A stretch of 64,000 nucleotides of DNA from Streptomyces sp. NRRL B-24484 (GTDB lineage Bacteria > Actinomycetota > Actinomycetes > Streptomycetales > Streptomycetaceae): assembly GCF_000717715.1 (NCBI RefSeq), contig NZ_JOAI01000005.1, forward strand, positions 310,001 through 374,000, given 5' to 3'. Positions 42,275 to 49,360 of the stretch are shown here, in pieces; the first letter of the stretch is position 1; every line of letters starts with the position of its first letter. The notes under the pieces were generated by a model. That model saw only the letters and a list, made by a program, of their open reading frames with translations, was not told the origin of the DNA and searched no databases. A program made the position numbers and the translations under genes.

Positions 42275-44643
42275 GCGGTCTCCTGGGTGCCGGTCGCCCG
42301 GTCGGCGAGCGGGGTGTCGGTGCGCGCGGTGTCGGCCAGCAGCGTGTCGGCGCGCGCGGTGTCGGCGAGCGCGGTGTCGGCGAGCGCGGTGTCGGCCAGC
42401 AGGGTGCGGTACGGGCCCGGGACGGCGGCGAGTTCGGCCGGGGTGCCCTGCTGGACGATCCGGCCGTCCGCGATCACCACCACCCGGTCGGCGGCCTGCA
42501 CGGTGCTCAGCCGGTGGGCGAGCACCAGGCAGCTCGTGCCGCGGCGGCGCAGGTGCGCGTTGACGGCGGCCTCGGTGTGGGCGTCGAGGGCCGAGGTGGC
42601 CTCGTCCAGGACCAGCAGGGCCGGCTCCAGGGCGAGCGCCCGGGCGAGTTCCAGGCGCTGGCGTTCGCCGCCGGAGAGGTTGCGGGCGTCCTCCTCGATC
42701 CGGGCGCCGTCCGGGCCGCCGCGGCGGCGCACCAGCTCGGCGGCCTCGGCGTCGGCGAGCGCCCGGTGCAGGGCGTCCTCGGGCAGGGTCGGGTCCCAGA
42801 GCGTGAGGTTCTCCCGGACGGTGCCCTCGAAGAGCCGCAACTGCTGTTCCACGTAAGCCACCTGGGCGGTCACCACGGACCGGTGCCAGTCGTCGCGGGG
42901 GCGCCCGTCGAGCAGCACCCGGCCGCTCCAGGGCCGGAGCACCCCGGCGGCGAGCCGGGCCACGGTGGACTTGCCGCTGCCGCTGGTGCCGACCACGGCG
43001 ACCCACTCCCCCGGGCGGATCCGCAGCGAGATGCCGGAGATCGCCGGCGGCCGGTTGGGGTCGTAGCCGAAGGAGACGTCCTGCAGCTCCAACTCACCGC
43101 TCAGCCGGACGGGTTCGGCGGGTGCGTCGAGGACGGGGGCGAGGAAGGGGTCCGGCTCGGTGGTCTCCACGTCCTCCAGCAGCGCGTTCTGCGCCCGGGC
43201 GACGGTGAACTCCGACCCGACGCCGACCAGTTGGCCGACCGGCAGGAGGAAGCCGTTGAGCAGCAGCAGGAAGGCCACCAGGGTGCCCAGGGTGAGCGAG
43301 CCGCCGAGCAGCAGCGCGGTGCCCGCCACCACCACGGTCGCGGTGGCGGCCGAGTTGAGCGCACCCGGCAGCGACAGCGGCACGATCACCGCGGCCGTCA
43401 CTTTCTGGCCGGTCTCCATCGCCCGGGCCTGCCAGCCTGCCCAGGAGCGGAAGAAGGAGTCCTCGGCGCCCTCGGCCTTGACCGTCTCGATCGCCGACAC
43501 CCCGGCGAAGGCGACGCCGTCGCGCTTGTACTGCTCGGCGTGCAGCCGGTGCACCAGACCGCCGCGGCGCCGGTCGGCGACCCGCAGCGCCAGCACGTCC
43601 AGCACCGCGACGGCGACCGGCACGGCCACGAGCCGGGGCTCCAGCCAGGCCAGCGCGCCCAGGTGGACGGCGGCCCCGGCGGCGGAGGCGGCGGCGCCCG
43701 CGGCCCGGTACGAGAGCAGCGCGGCCAGGCCGTCGTTCATCTGCACCCGGGTCACCAGGCCGCCGAGCTGCCGCCGGTGGAAGAACGAGCCGGGCAGCCG
43801 CAGCATCCGCCAGAGGAAGCCGGACGAGCCGCGGGCGGCCATCGCCTCCAGCACCCGGTTGACCAGGCTCTGCTGCAGCCAGGTGCCGAGCAGCACCGTC
43901 GCGGCGACGGCGGCCGCCGTCAGGGTCAGCGGCAGCGCCCAGGAGGCGGTGCCGGCCAGGGTCACCGAGGCGAGGTAGGCCCGCAGCAGGAACGCCGCCG
44001 CCACCCCCGGCACCGCCAGCAGCACCGCCAGCAGCACGGCGAGCAGCAGCGGGCCGGCGAACGGCCGCATCCGGCCGGTCAGGGCGTGGAGCAGCGGGAA
44101 GCGGCGGCCGCCGCGCTCGAAGTCCGGGCCCGGTTCGAAGCCGACCGCGATCCCGGCGAAGGACTCCCAGAACTCCCCGGGCGAGGCCGAGTAGGTGCCG
44201 AGGGAGGGGTCGTTGATGTGGACGCGGCCGCGCCGGACGCCCTCGAAGACGGCGAAGTGCGGGCCGGTGACCAGCACCATCGACGGCACCGGCACCTTCT
44301 CCAGGCCGAGCAGCCGGCCCTCGGCGCGCACCACCCGGCGGCCGCGGGCGTTCAGCCCGTACCGGCCGGCGGCGCGGGCCACCGCGGCGGCGCTCACCCC
44401 GTCCCGGCTGACCCCGCAGGACCGGGACGCCTCCTGCAGGGTCACCCGCCGGCCGAAGGCGCCGAGCACCACGGCGAGGCAGGCGGCGCCGCAGTCCTGC
44501 TCCTCCATCTGCGGGACCACCGGGGTGCGCAGGTACCGGCGCGGCCTGCGCCGCCGCGAGGCCTTCGCGGGCTTCTGCGGCACGGCGGCCCGGCCGGGCG
44601 CGTCAGCGGCGGCGGCCGGGGTCTCCCGGACGTCGAGGCTCAT
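42271..44643 (-). CDS. C39 peptidase-ABC exporter (leader-cleaving, NHLM type)
   Basis: A 790-residue protein. Its C39 peptidase domain (residues 40-170) has the complete site: Gln45, Cys51 in EEQDCGAACLAVVL, His129 in GPHFAVFEG and Asp145 in HINDPSLG. Transmembrane helices lie at about 185-470. The ABC ATPase has VVGTSGSGKSTVARLAAGVL, LSGGERQRLELARAL and LLVLDEATSALD. C39 domains cut RiPP leaders after Gly-Gly during export, matching the precursor at 46950. The C-terminus carries an unusual five-residue repeat tail. Both gene ends overlap neighbours by four bases. Confidence 0.93.
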   Translation of the reverse strand: MSLDVRETPAAAADAPGRAAVPQKPAKASRRRRPRRYLRTPVVPQMEEQDCGAACLAVVLGAFGRRVTLQEASRSCGVSRDGVSAAAVARAAGRYGLNARGRRVVRAEGRLLGLEKVPVPSMVLVTGPHFAVFEGVRRGRVHINDPSLGTYSASPGEFWESFAGIAVGFEPGPDFERGGRRFPLLHALTGRMRPFAGPLLLAVLLAVLLAVPGVAAAFLLRAYLASVTLAGTASWALPLTLTAAAVAATVLLGTWLQQSLVNRVLEAMAARGSSGFLWRMLRLPGSFFHRRQLGGLVTRVQMNDGLAALLSYRAAGAAASAAGAAVHLGALAWLEPRLVAVPVAVAVLDVLALRVADRRRGGLVHRLHAEQYKRDGVAFAGVSAIETVKAEGAEDSFFRSWAGWQARAMETGQKVTAAVIVPLSLPGALNSAATATVVVAGTALLLGGSLTLGTLVAFLLLLNGFLLPVGQLVGVGSEFTVARAQNALLEDVETTEPDPFLAPVLDAPAEPVRLSGELELQDVSFGYDPNRPPAISGISLRIRPGEWVAVVGTSGSGKSTVARLAAGVLRPWSGRVLLDGRPRDDWHRSVVTAQVAYVEQQLRLFEGTVRENLTLWDPTLPEDALHRALADAEAAELVRRRGGPDGARIEEDARNLSGGERQRLELARALALEPALLVLDEATSALDAHTEAAVNAHLRRRGTSCLVLAHRLSTVQAADRVVVIADGRIVQQGTPAELAAVPGPYRTLLADTALADTALADTARADTLLADTARTDTPLADRATGTQETA
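42295..42402 (-). repeat. 15-bp coding tandem repeat (LADTA pentads)
   Basis: About seven imperfect copies of a 15-bp unit (GTGTCGGCGAGCGCG on the + strand) encode LADTA-LADTA-LADTA-RADTL-LADTA-type pentads at the extreme C-terminus of the C39 exporter, after the ATPase domain. Confidence 0.8.
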
Positions 44644-45599
44644 CGCGCGACCCCCTTGCCGAGCACGGCCTGGTACGGGTGGCGGGCGCCGAGGTCGAGG
44701 TTCACGGTGACCGGCAGCGGGCCCGGCAGGGCCGCCGCCGACCGCTGTGCGGCGGGCGGGAGTTCGGCGTACGCCGTCCAGACCGGGGCCGCACCGGCGG
44801 GCAGGCCCGGCAGGGCGACGGGCAGGGTGCCGTCCAGCGAGTCGGCGCGGGCGGGCAGCGGGTCGACGGCGGTGATCACGGCCCGGACGGGCGCCCCACC
44901 GGGGACGGGGACGAGCACCGTCCGGCCCGGCCGCAGCTCCCGGGCCCGCGTCGGGTCGGTGGCGAACAGCCGGACGGTCAGCGGGAGTCCGGCCGGGTCG
45001 AGGGTGAGGACGGGCGCGCCGGGGGCCAACAGCCCGCCAGGGCCGGCCGCCAGCGCGGAGACCGTGCCGGCCCGATCGGCCCGCACCTCGGACTGGCGCC
45101 CGTCGGTGCCGCGCACCACGGCCACGGCCTGCCCGGCCGCCACCCGCTCGCCGGGCGACACCAGCAGGCGGACGAGCGTGCCCGCCTGCTCGGCCCGGAC
45201 GGTCGCCGGGGCGGTGCCGTGGGCCACCACTGCGGGCAGGGCCACGGTGTGCGGCAGCGTGCCGAGCACCACCCAGGCCGTCCCGGCACCGACCGCGAGC
45301 AGCAGCGCCGCGGCGGCGGCCGACAGCCGGGCACCGACCAGCCGTACCGGCTGGTCCAGCCCGGGTTCGAGGACGGCCGCGGCCCGCCCGGCGGCCGCCG
45401 CGGTCGCGGGGGTCGCGGGGGTCGCGGGGGTCGGCTCTGCCGTGCGCGCCGCGCCGGGTGGTGCGGGCTCGGGCGGGGGCGTCGGGGCCGGGGCCTGCTC
45501 CCCCGCGGCGGTGGGCGTCGGAGTCACGGCCGGCTTCGGGGCCGGTGCGGCGGTCGTGCCGCCGCGGCGGGCGCGCTTCCTGGTGGCGGTTCCGCTCAT
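44640..45599 (-). CDS. HlyD-like membrane-fusion secretion protein
   Basis: A 319-residue protein. Residues 1-90 form a Pro/Ala/Thr-rich cytoplasmic tail. One membrane helix (about 100-120, AAAAALLLAVGAGTAWVVLG) is followed by lipoyl/barrel-sandwich halves (RAEQAGTLVRLLVSPGERVA; SEVRADRAGTVSALAAGPGG) and a beta-barrel (about 215-310). This corresponds to the NHLM secretion-protein family that works with the two ABC exporters. ATG 45599 overlaps the P450 stop (ATGA). The two lipoyl halves are close together, with no long coiled coil, as expected in a monoderm. Confidence 0.85.
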   Translation of the reverse strand: MSGTATRKRARRGGTTAAPAPKPAVTPTPTAAGEQAPAPTPPPEPAPPGAARTAEPTPATPATPATAAAAGRAAAVLEPGLDQPVRLVGARLSAAAAALLLAVGAGTAWVVLGTLPHTVALPAVVAHGTAPATVRAEQAGTLVRLLVSPGERVAAGQAVAVVRGTDGRQSEVRADRAGTVSALAAGPGGLLAPGAPVLTLDPAGLPLTVRLFATDPTRARELRPGRTVLVPVPGGAPVRAVITAVDPLPARADSLDGTLPVALPGLPAGAAPVWTAYAELPPAAQRSAAALPGPLPVTVNLDLGARHPYQAVLGKGVAR

Positions 45600-46846
45600 G
45601 CCTGCCCCACCTCCGCGAGGACCGGTCGGGGCGGGCACTGCAGCGGTAGTTCGCGCAGGCCGCCGAAGACGAACTGGGTGCTCCAGGGGGCGGTTCGGGC
45701 GGTGAGCGGGGTGCTCAGGGCACGGTGCTCGCCGGCCGCCGCGAGACCCCGCAGGACGGCGGCCCCCGCCATCAGGGAGAGCGGGGCGCCGAGGCAGTGG
45801 TGCGGACCGTGGCCGAAGGCCAGGTGGCGCAGTTCGGCCCGGTCCGGGTCGAAGCGGTCGGGATCGGCGAAGCGCCGCGGGTCCCGGTTGGCGGCGGCGT
45901 ACAGCAGCAGGACGACCCGGCCCGCCGGGATCACCGTCCCGGCGACCTCCACCTCGCGGGTCAGGGCACGGGCACTGGCCCGGACGGGGCTGCCGAGCCG
46001 CTGGGCCTCGTCGAAGACGGCGGCGGCGTCGGCGGGCCGCTCGCGCAGCCGCTCGGCGAGCCCCGGGGTGTGCAGCAACTGCCAGACGGCGAAGGAGAGT
46101 CCCGAGGTGAGCGTCTCCAGGCCGTTGGCCAGCAGCATGACGACGAAGGCCAGCAGGTCCTGGTCGTCGAGCCGGCCCTCGCCGCGGGCGGCCGCGAGTC
46201 GGCTGATCAGGTCGTCGCCGGGCCGGGCCGCGCGGGAGGCGCAGAGTTCCTCCACGTAGCCGCGGAACTCCTCGAACTCCGCGTCGAGTTCGGCGATGCG
46301 GGCGGCACCCTCGGTGCCGTCGAAGTCGTCCAGCAGGGAGCGGGCGACCAGGCGGGCCCAGCCGGTGACGCGGTCCTGCTCGCTGTCGGGGATGTCGAGG
46401 ATCGCGCAGGAGACGGCGACCGGCAGCGGCACGGACAGGTCGGCGACCACGTCGAACGCGCCTGCGGCGAGAAGGGGTCGGAGCATCCGCCCGGCGGTGG
46501 ACTCGATCCGCTGCCGCATCTGCTCCAGCCGGCGGGCGCTGAAGGCGGTGGTGGCGAGCCGCTTGAGCCGGGTGTGGTCGGCGCCGTCGCGCATCGGCAG
46601 CATCCGGTCGACCACGCGGGAGAGCGCGGTGGCACCGGCCCGGGGCAGCCCGACGGCGGTCGGGTCGACGGTGGTGCCGGGGTGCATGAGGACGGTGACG
46701 ATCTCCTCGTAGCCGGCCACGACGTGCACCCGGCCGAGGTCGAGGACCGGCGCCTCGGCGAGCAGTCGGCGGTAGAGCGCGGGTGGGTCCTGCTGCGCGG
46801 CGGGCTGTTGGATGAACCGCGTCAGCTCGTGCCGGAGGCTGTCCAT
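45596..46846 (-). CDS. cytochrome P450 of the RiPP cluster
   Basis: A 416-residue P450. The I-helix reads LLANGLETLTSG, with Asn at a position often Gly or Ala. ExxR is in FDEAQRLG, and the heme loop is LAFGHGPHHCLGAPLS (Cys about 345). It is the first enzyme gene after the precursor and is coupled to the exporter genes, so peptide oxidation (hydroxylation or crosslinking) is likely. ATG 46846 has GAGGAG upstream. Ferredoxin and reductase must come from elsewhere. Confidence 0.92.
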   Translation of the reverse strand: MDSLRHELTRFIQQPAAQQDPPALYRRLLAEAPVLDLGRVHVVAGYEEIVTVLMHPGTTVDPTAVGLPRAGATALSRVVDRMLPMRDGADHTRLKRLATTAFSARRLEQMRQRIESTAGRMLRPLLAAGAFDVVADLSVPLPVAVSCAILDIPDSEQDRVTGWARLVARSLLDDFDGTEGAARIAELDAEFEEFRGYVEELCASRAARPGDDLISRLAAARGEGRLDDQDLLAFVVMLLANGLETLTSGLSFAVWQLLHTPGLAERLRERPADAAAVFDEAQRLGSPVRASARALTREVEVAGTVIPAGRVVLLLYAAANRDPRRFADPDRFDPDRAELRHLAFGHGPHHCLGAPLSLMAGAAVLRGLAAAGEHRALSTPLTARTAPWSTQFVFGGLRELPLQCPPRPVLAEVGQA

Positions 46847-46901
46847 GCCCGGCTCTCCTCAACTGGGTCGGTGGCGTGCGGAGTTGGGCGCGGAAACAGG
46901 G

Positions 46902-46941
46902 GTGCCGCGGTGGAACCCGCAGGGCGGGCCCACCGCGGCAC
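46902..46941 (-). terminator. hairpin between precursor and P450 genes (attenuator-like)
   Basis: A perfect 12-bp stem (46902-46913 with 46930-46941) and a 16-nt loop start 8 nt after the precursor stop and before the P450 gene. In RiPP operons such hairpins commonly let most transcripts end after the precursor gene or protect its 3' end, so far more precursor than enzyme is made. Confidence 0.7.
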
Positions 46942-46949
46942 AGGACCCG

Positions 46950-47114
46950 TTACTCCGCGGCGGTCTCCGCGGCCGAGTTGGACACGGAGCTGAAGCTGGA
47001 GACCGGGCAGGCGGCGCAGGCCAGCGAGCTGACGCTGATGCCACCGTTGACGGTGTCGAGCTCCTCGACCTCGATGTCGAACTGCTCGTTCTCGGTGATC
47101 TCGTTCTCGGCCAT
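46950..47114 (-). CDS. RiPP precursor peptide with Gly-Gly leader site
   Basis: A 54-residue peptide. The leader (1-25) is acidic, carries FDIEVEELD (12-20), similar to azole-peptide/thiopeptide leader recognition sequences, and ends TVNGG, a C39 cleavage site. The core (26-54) starts ISVSSLACAACPVSS and holds nine Ser, one Thr and two Cys (33, 36), with an acidic AAETAAE end. The Cys are candidates for thiazoles, the Ser for dehydroalanines. ATG 47114 with GGAGGGAG upstream is clearly better than earlier starts. It is the first gene of the operon. Confidence 0.88.
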   Translation of the reverse strand: MAENEITENEQFDIEVEELDTVNGGISVSSLACAACPVSSFSSVSNSAAETAAE

Positions 47115-47282
47115 GGTGGTCTCCCTCCGATGGTCGGCGCCGCACCCCGGCCGGGGCCCGGTCACCGTTCTCCGCCTTCGTCCGCCGGCCTTTTCTCCGG
47201 CTCGCTCTCGGCGACGAGAAAAATATGCACCCGGGGCACAGGAGCGCGACAGTAAGGGATGTCAGGAATTCACCCGTGGAAA

Positions 47283-47334
47283 ATGACACACCGCCTCACA
47301 TGACATTTTGAACCGCTTCTGACCTGGCTATATG
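47283..47334 (+). promoter_or_regulatory. candidate promoter with direct repeats for the divergent exporter
   Basis: The 47215-47340 stretch is far more A/T-rich than its surroundings. Facing the ABC genes, TTGAAC (47308-47313) and TATATG (47329-47334) could be -35/-10 boxes with a short 15-bp spacer. Two ATGACA direct repeats (47283-47288, 47300-47305), 17 bp apart, lie just upstream like an activator site. The oppositely oriented precursor promoter must lie in the same region. Confidence 0.4.
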
Positions 47335-47378
47335 TGGACTCTTGCCTTGGCCGCGCATCACCCCTCACGCTGTATTCC

Positions 47379-48347
47379 ATGACATCCACCAACAGCTCCG
47401 GAATTCCCGGGACGGCAGCCGTGGAGGTGCGGGACCTGCACCGCCGCTACGGCGATTACGAGGCGGTGCGCGGCGTGTCCTTCACCGTCGCCCACGGAGA
47501 ACTCTTCGCCCTGCTCGGCACCAACGGCGCCGGCAAGACGACCACGCTGGAGGTGCTGGAGGGCTACGGCCCGCCGAGCTCCGGCACGGTCCGGGTGTTC
47601 GGCCTGGACCCGTACGCGCAGGGGCCGGAGGTCCGCCGGCGCACCGGCGTGATGCTCCAGGAGGGCGGCTTCTTCAAGGAGTTGACCGTCGCGGAGACGG
47701 TCGACTCCTGGCGCACCTTCCTCACCGGGCCGCGGCCGACCGCCGAGGTGCTGGCCCAGGTCGGGCTCACCGAGCGGGCGGGCACCCGGGTCGCCCAGCT
47801 GTCCGGCGGCGAACGGCGCCGGCTGGACCTCGCGCTGGCCGTGCTGAACGGCCCCGACCTGCTCTTCCTGGACGAGCCCACCACCGGCATGGACCCGGAG
47901 GCCCGCCGCACCACCTGGCGGATCGTCAGGGAGTTGCAGGCCTCCGGCACCACCGTGCTGCTGACCACCCACTACCTGGAGGAGGCCCAGCAGTTGGCCG
48001 ACCGGGTGGCCATCATGGACAAGGGCCGGCTGGCCGCGGTCGGCACGGTGGAGGAGGTGCTCTCCGGCCACGGCACCCGGATCACCTTCCCGCTGCCGAA
48101 GGGCGTCAGCGAGGCCCAACTGCCACAGGTGCTGGGCGGGTCGGCGAGCGTCACGGACGGCGTCGCGGTGTACACGGCGGCCCGGACCGCCCCGGCGCTG
48201 GCCGCGCTGCACGCCTGGGCGGCCGAGTGGTCGGTGGAGCTGGACGGCATCGAGGTGCGGTCCGCCTCCCTGGAGGACGTCTTCCTGGAACTGGCGCACG
48301 ACGGCCGCGACACCGGCGCGGCGCACGAAGGGGCAGGTGCACGATGA
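47379..48347 (+). CDS. DrrA/CcmA-type ABC transporter ATPase
   Basis: A 322-residue ATP-binding subunit: Walker A LLGTNGAGKTTTLEVLEGYG (about residues 45-64), signature LSGGERRRLDLALAVL and Walker B DLLFLDEPTTGMDPEA, then the C-terminal DUF4162-like tail of DrrA-type exporters. It is divergent from the RiPP operon and coupled to the permease gene by an ATGA overlap. Probable job: self-protection against, or secondary export of, the RiPP product. ATG 47379 lacks a clear ribosome site. Confidence 0.92.
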   Translation: MTSTNSSGIPGTAAVEVRDLHRRYGDYEAVRGVSFTVAHGELFALLGTNGAGKTTTLEVLEGYGPPSSGTVRVFGLDPYAQGPEVRRRTGVMLQEGGFFKELTVAETVDSWRTFLTGPRPTAEVLAQVGLTERAGTRVAQLSGGERRRLDLALAVLNGPDLLFLDEPTTGMDPEARRTTWRIVRELQASGTTVLLTTHYLEEAQQLADRVAIMDKGRLAAVGTVEEVLSGHGTRITFPLPKGVSEAQLPQVLGGSASVTDGVAVYTAARTAPALAALHAWAAEWSVELDGIEVRSASLEDVFLELAHDGRDTGAAHEGAGAR

Positions 48348-49237
48348 CCACCACCGACCCGGCCGGCGCACTCGCCGCCCGCCGCTCCGGGACCGCCGCC
48401 GCGGGCCCGTCCCGATCGGCCGCGGCCCCGGGCCGGGCCCGCTACGCCCGCGGCCAGTTCCTGCTCTCCTGGCGGGTGTTCTGGCGCAACCGACGGTCCA
48501 CCTTCATCGGCTTCCTGCTGCCGGTGCTGCTCGACCTGGTGGTCGCGGCCCCGCTGCGCGGCAAGGAGATCGCCGGGGTGAACGCGGCCGGCTACACCAC
48601 CGTCGGCTTCATCGGCCTGGCCCTGGTGACCTCCTTCATCAACCTGCTGAACGGGGTGGTCGCCCGCCGCGACGACCTCGTCCTCAAGCGGCTGCGCGGC
48701 ACCGAGGTCCCGCCGACGGCGATCTTCGCCGGTCAGATCGGTGCGGGCGGGGCCGTGGTGCTGCTGCAGGTGCTGGTGCTCGGCGCGGTCTCGGTCGGCT
48801 GGTTCGGCGCGGAACTGCCCGCCGACCCGCTGCTCTTCCTGCTCACCGTGGCCGCGGGCTACCTGCTCTTCGCGGTGCTCGCCGTGGCGCTCTCCGGCGT
48901 CACCCCCAGCGCGGAGACTGCGCCGATGGTGGCCACCCCGGTGCTGCTGCTCTGCATGTTCGGCAGCGGCGTGGTCGCGCCGGTGGCCTCGATGCCGGAC
49001 TGGCTGCAGCCCGTCGCGCACGTGCTGCCGCTCGCCCCGGTCGTGGAGACCCTGCGGACGGCCTGGTTCGGCCGCGGCTTCGGCCACGAGACCTGGGCCG
49101 GCGCCCCGCTGGACCGGCTCGACCTGCTGCACGGCTGGGCGCACGCCGCCCCCTCCCTGCTGATGATCGCCGCCTGGGTCGCCGCCGCGGCCGTCCTCGG
49201 CCGCCGGCTGTTCCGCTGGGAGCCCCGCCGCGGCTGA
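48344..49237 (+). CDS. ABC-2 type permease (DrrB-like)
   Basis: A 297-residue protein with a 40-residue Ala/Ser/Arg-rich tail and six hydrophobic helices (about 52-290) containing the ABC-2 region LVTSFINLLNGVVARRDDLV and RLRGTEVPPTAIFAGQI. It pairs with the ATPase just upstream in a drug/peptide exporter. It ends before a hairpin. Confidence 0.88.
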   Translation: MTTTDPAGALAARRSGTAAAGPSRSAAAPGRARYARGQFLLSWRVFWRNRRSTFIGFLLPVLLDLVVAAPLRGKEIAGVNAAGYTTVGFIGLALVTSFINLLNGVVARRDDLVLKRLRGTEVPPTAIFAGQIGAGGAVVLLQVLVLGAVSVGWFGAELPADPLLFLLTVAAGYLLFAVLAVALSGVTPSAETAPMVATPVLLLCMFGSGVVAPVASMPDWLQPVAHVLPLAPVVETLRTAWFGRGFGHETWAGAPLDRLDLLHGWAHAAPSLLMIAAWVAAAAVLGRRLFRWEPRRG

Positions 49238-49258
49238 CCGCCGCACCGCCCGCCCGGC

Positions 49259-49286
49259 GCGCACCCCCGACCGCCCGGGGGTGCGC
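49259..49286 (+). terminator. terminator hairpin
   Basis: An 11-bp stem (49259-49269 with 49276-49286) and a 6-nt loop begin 22 nt after the permease stop. It is a natural right boundary for the exporter operon and perhaps the RiPP locus. Confidence 0.7.
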
Positions 49287-49360
49287 GGGGCCACCGCCCG
49301 GGTGTGCGAGAGTGCGGACGGACGGATCGTCAGCGGGCGGGTACGAGGAGCGTGGGCGCG

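Noticed and set aside
36763..47114. Calling the cluster a classical class II lanthipeptide cluster
   Set aside because: The LanM cyclase domain lacks zinc ligands, the precursor has only two Cys, and azole-forming YcaO and SagB enzymes are in the same operon.
32928..47114. Calling the cluster a thiopeptide cluster
   Set aside because: The leader resembles thiopeptide leaders, but no split LanB dehydratase or pyridine-forming cycloaddition enzyme is present.
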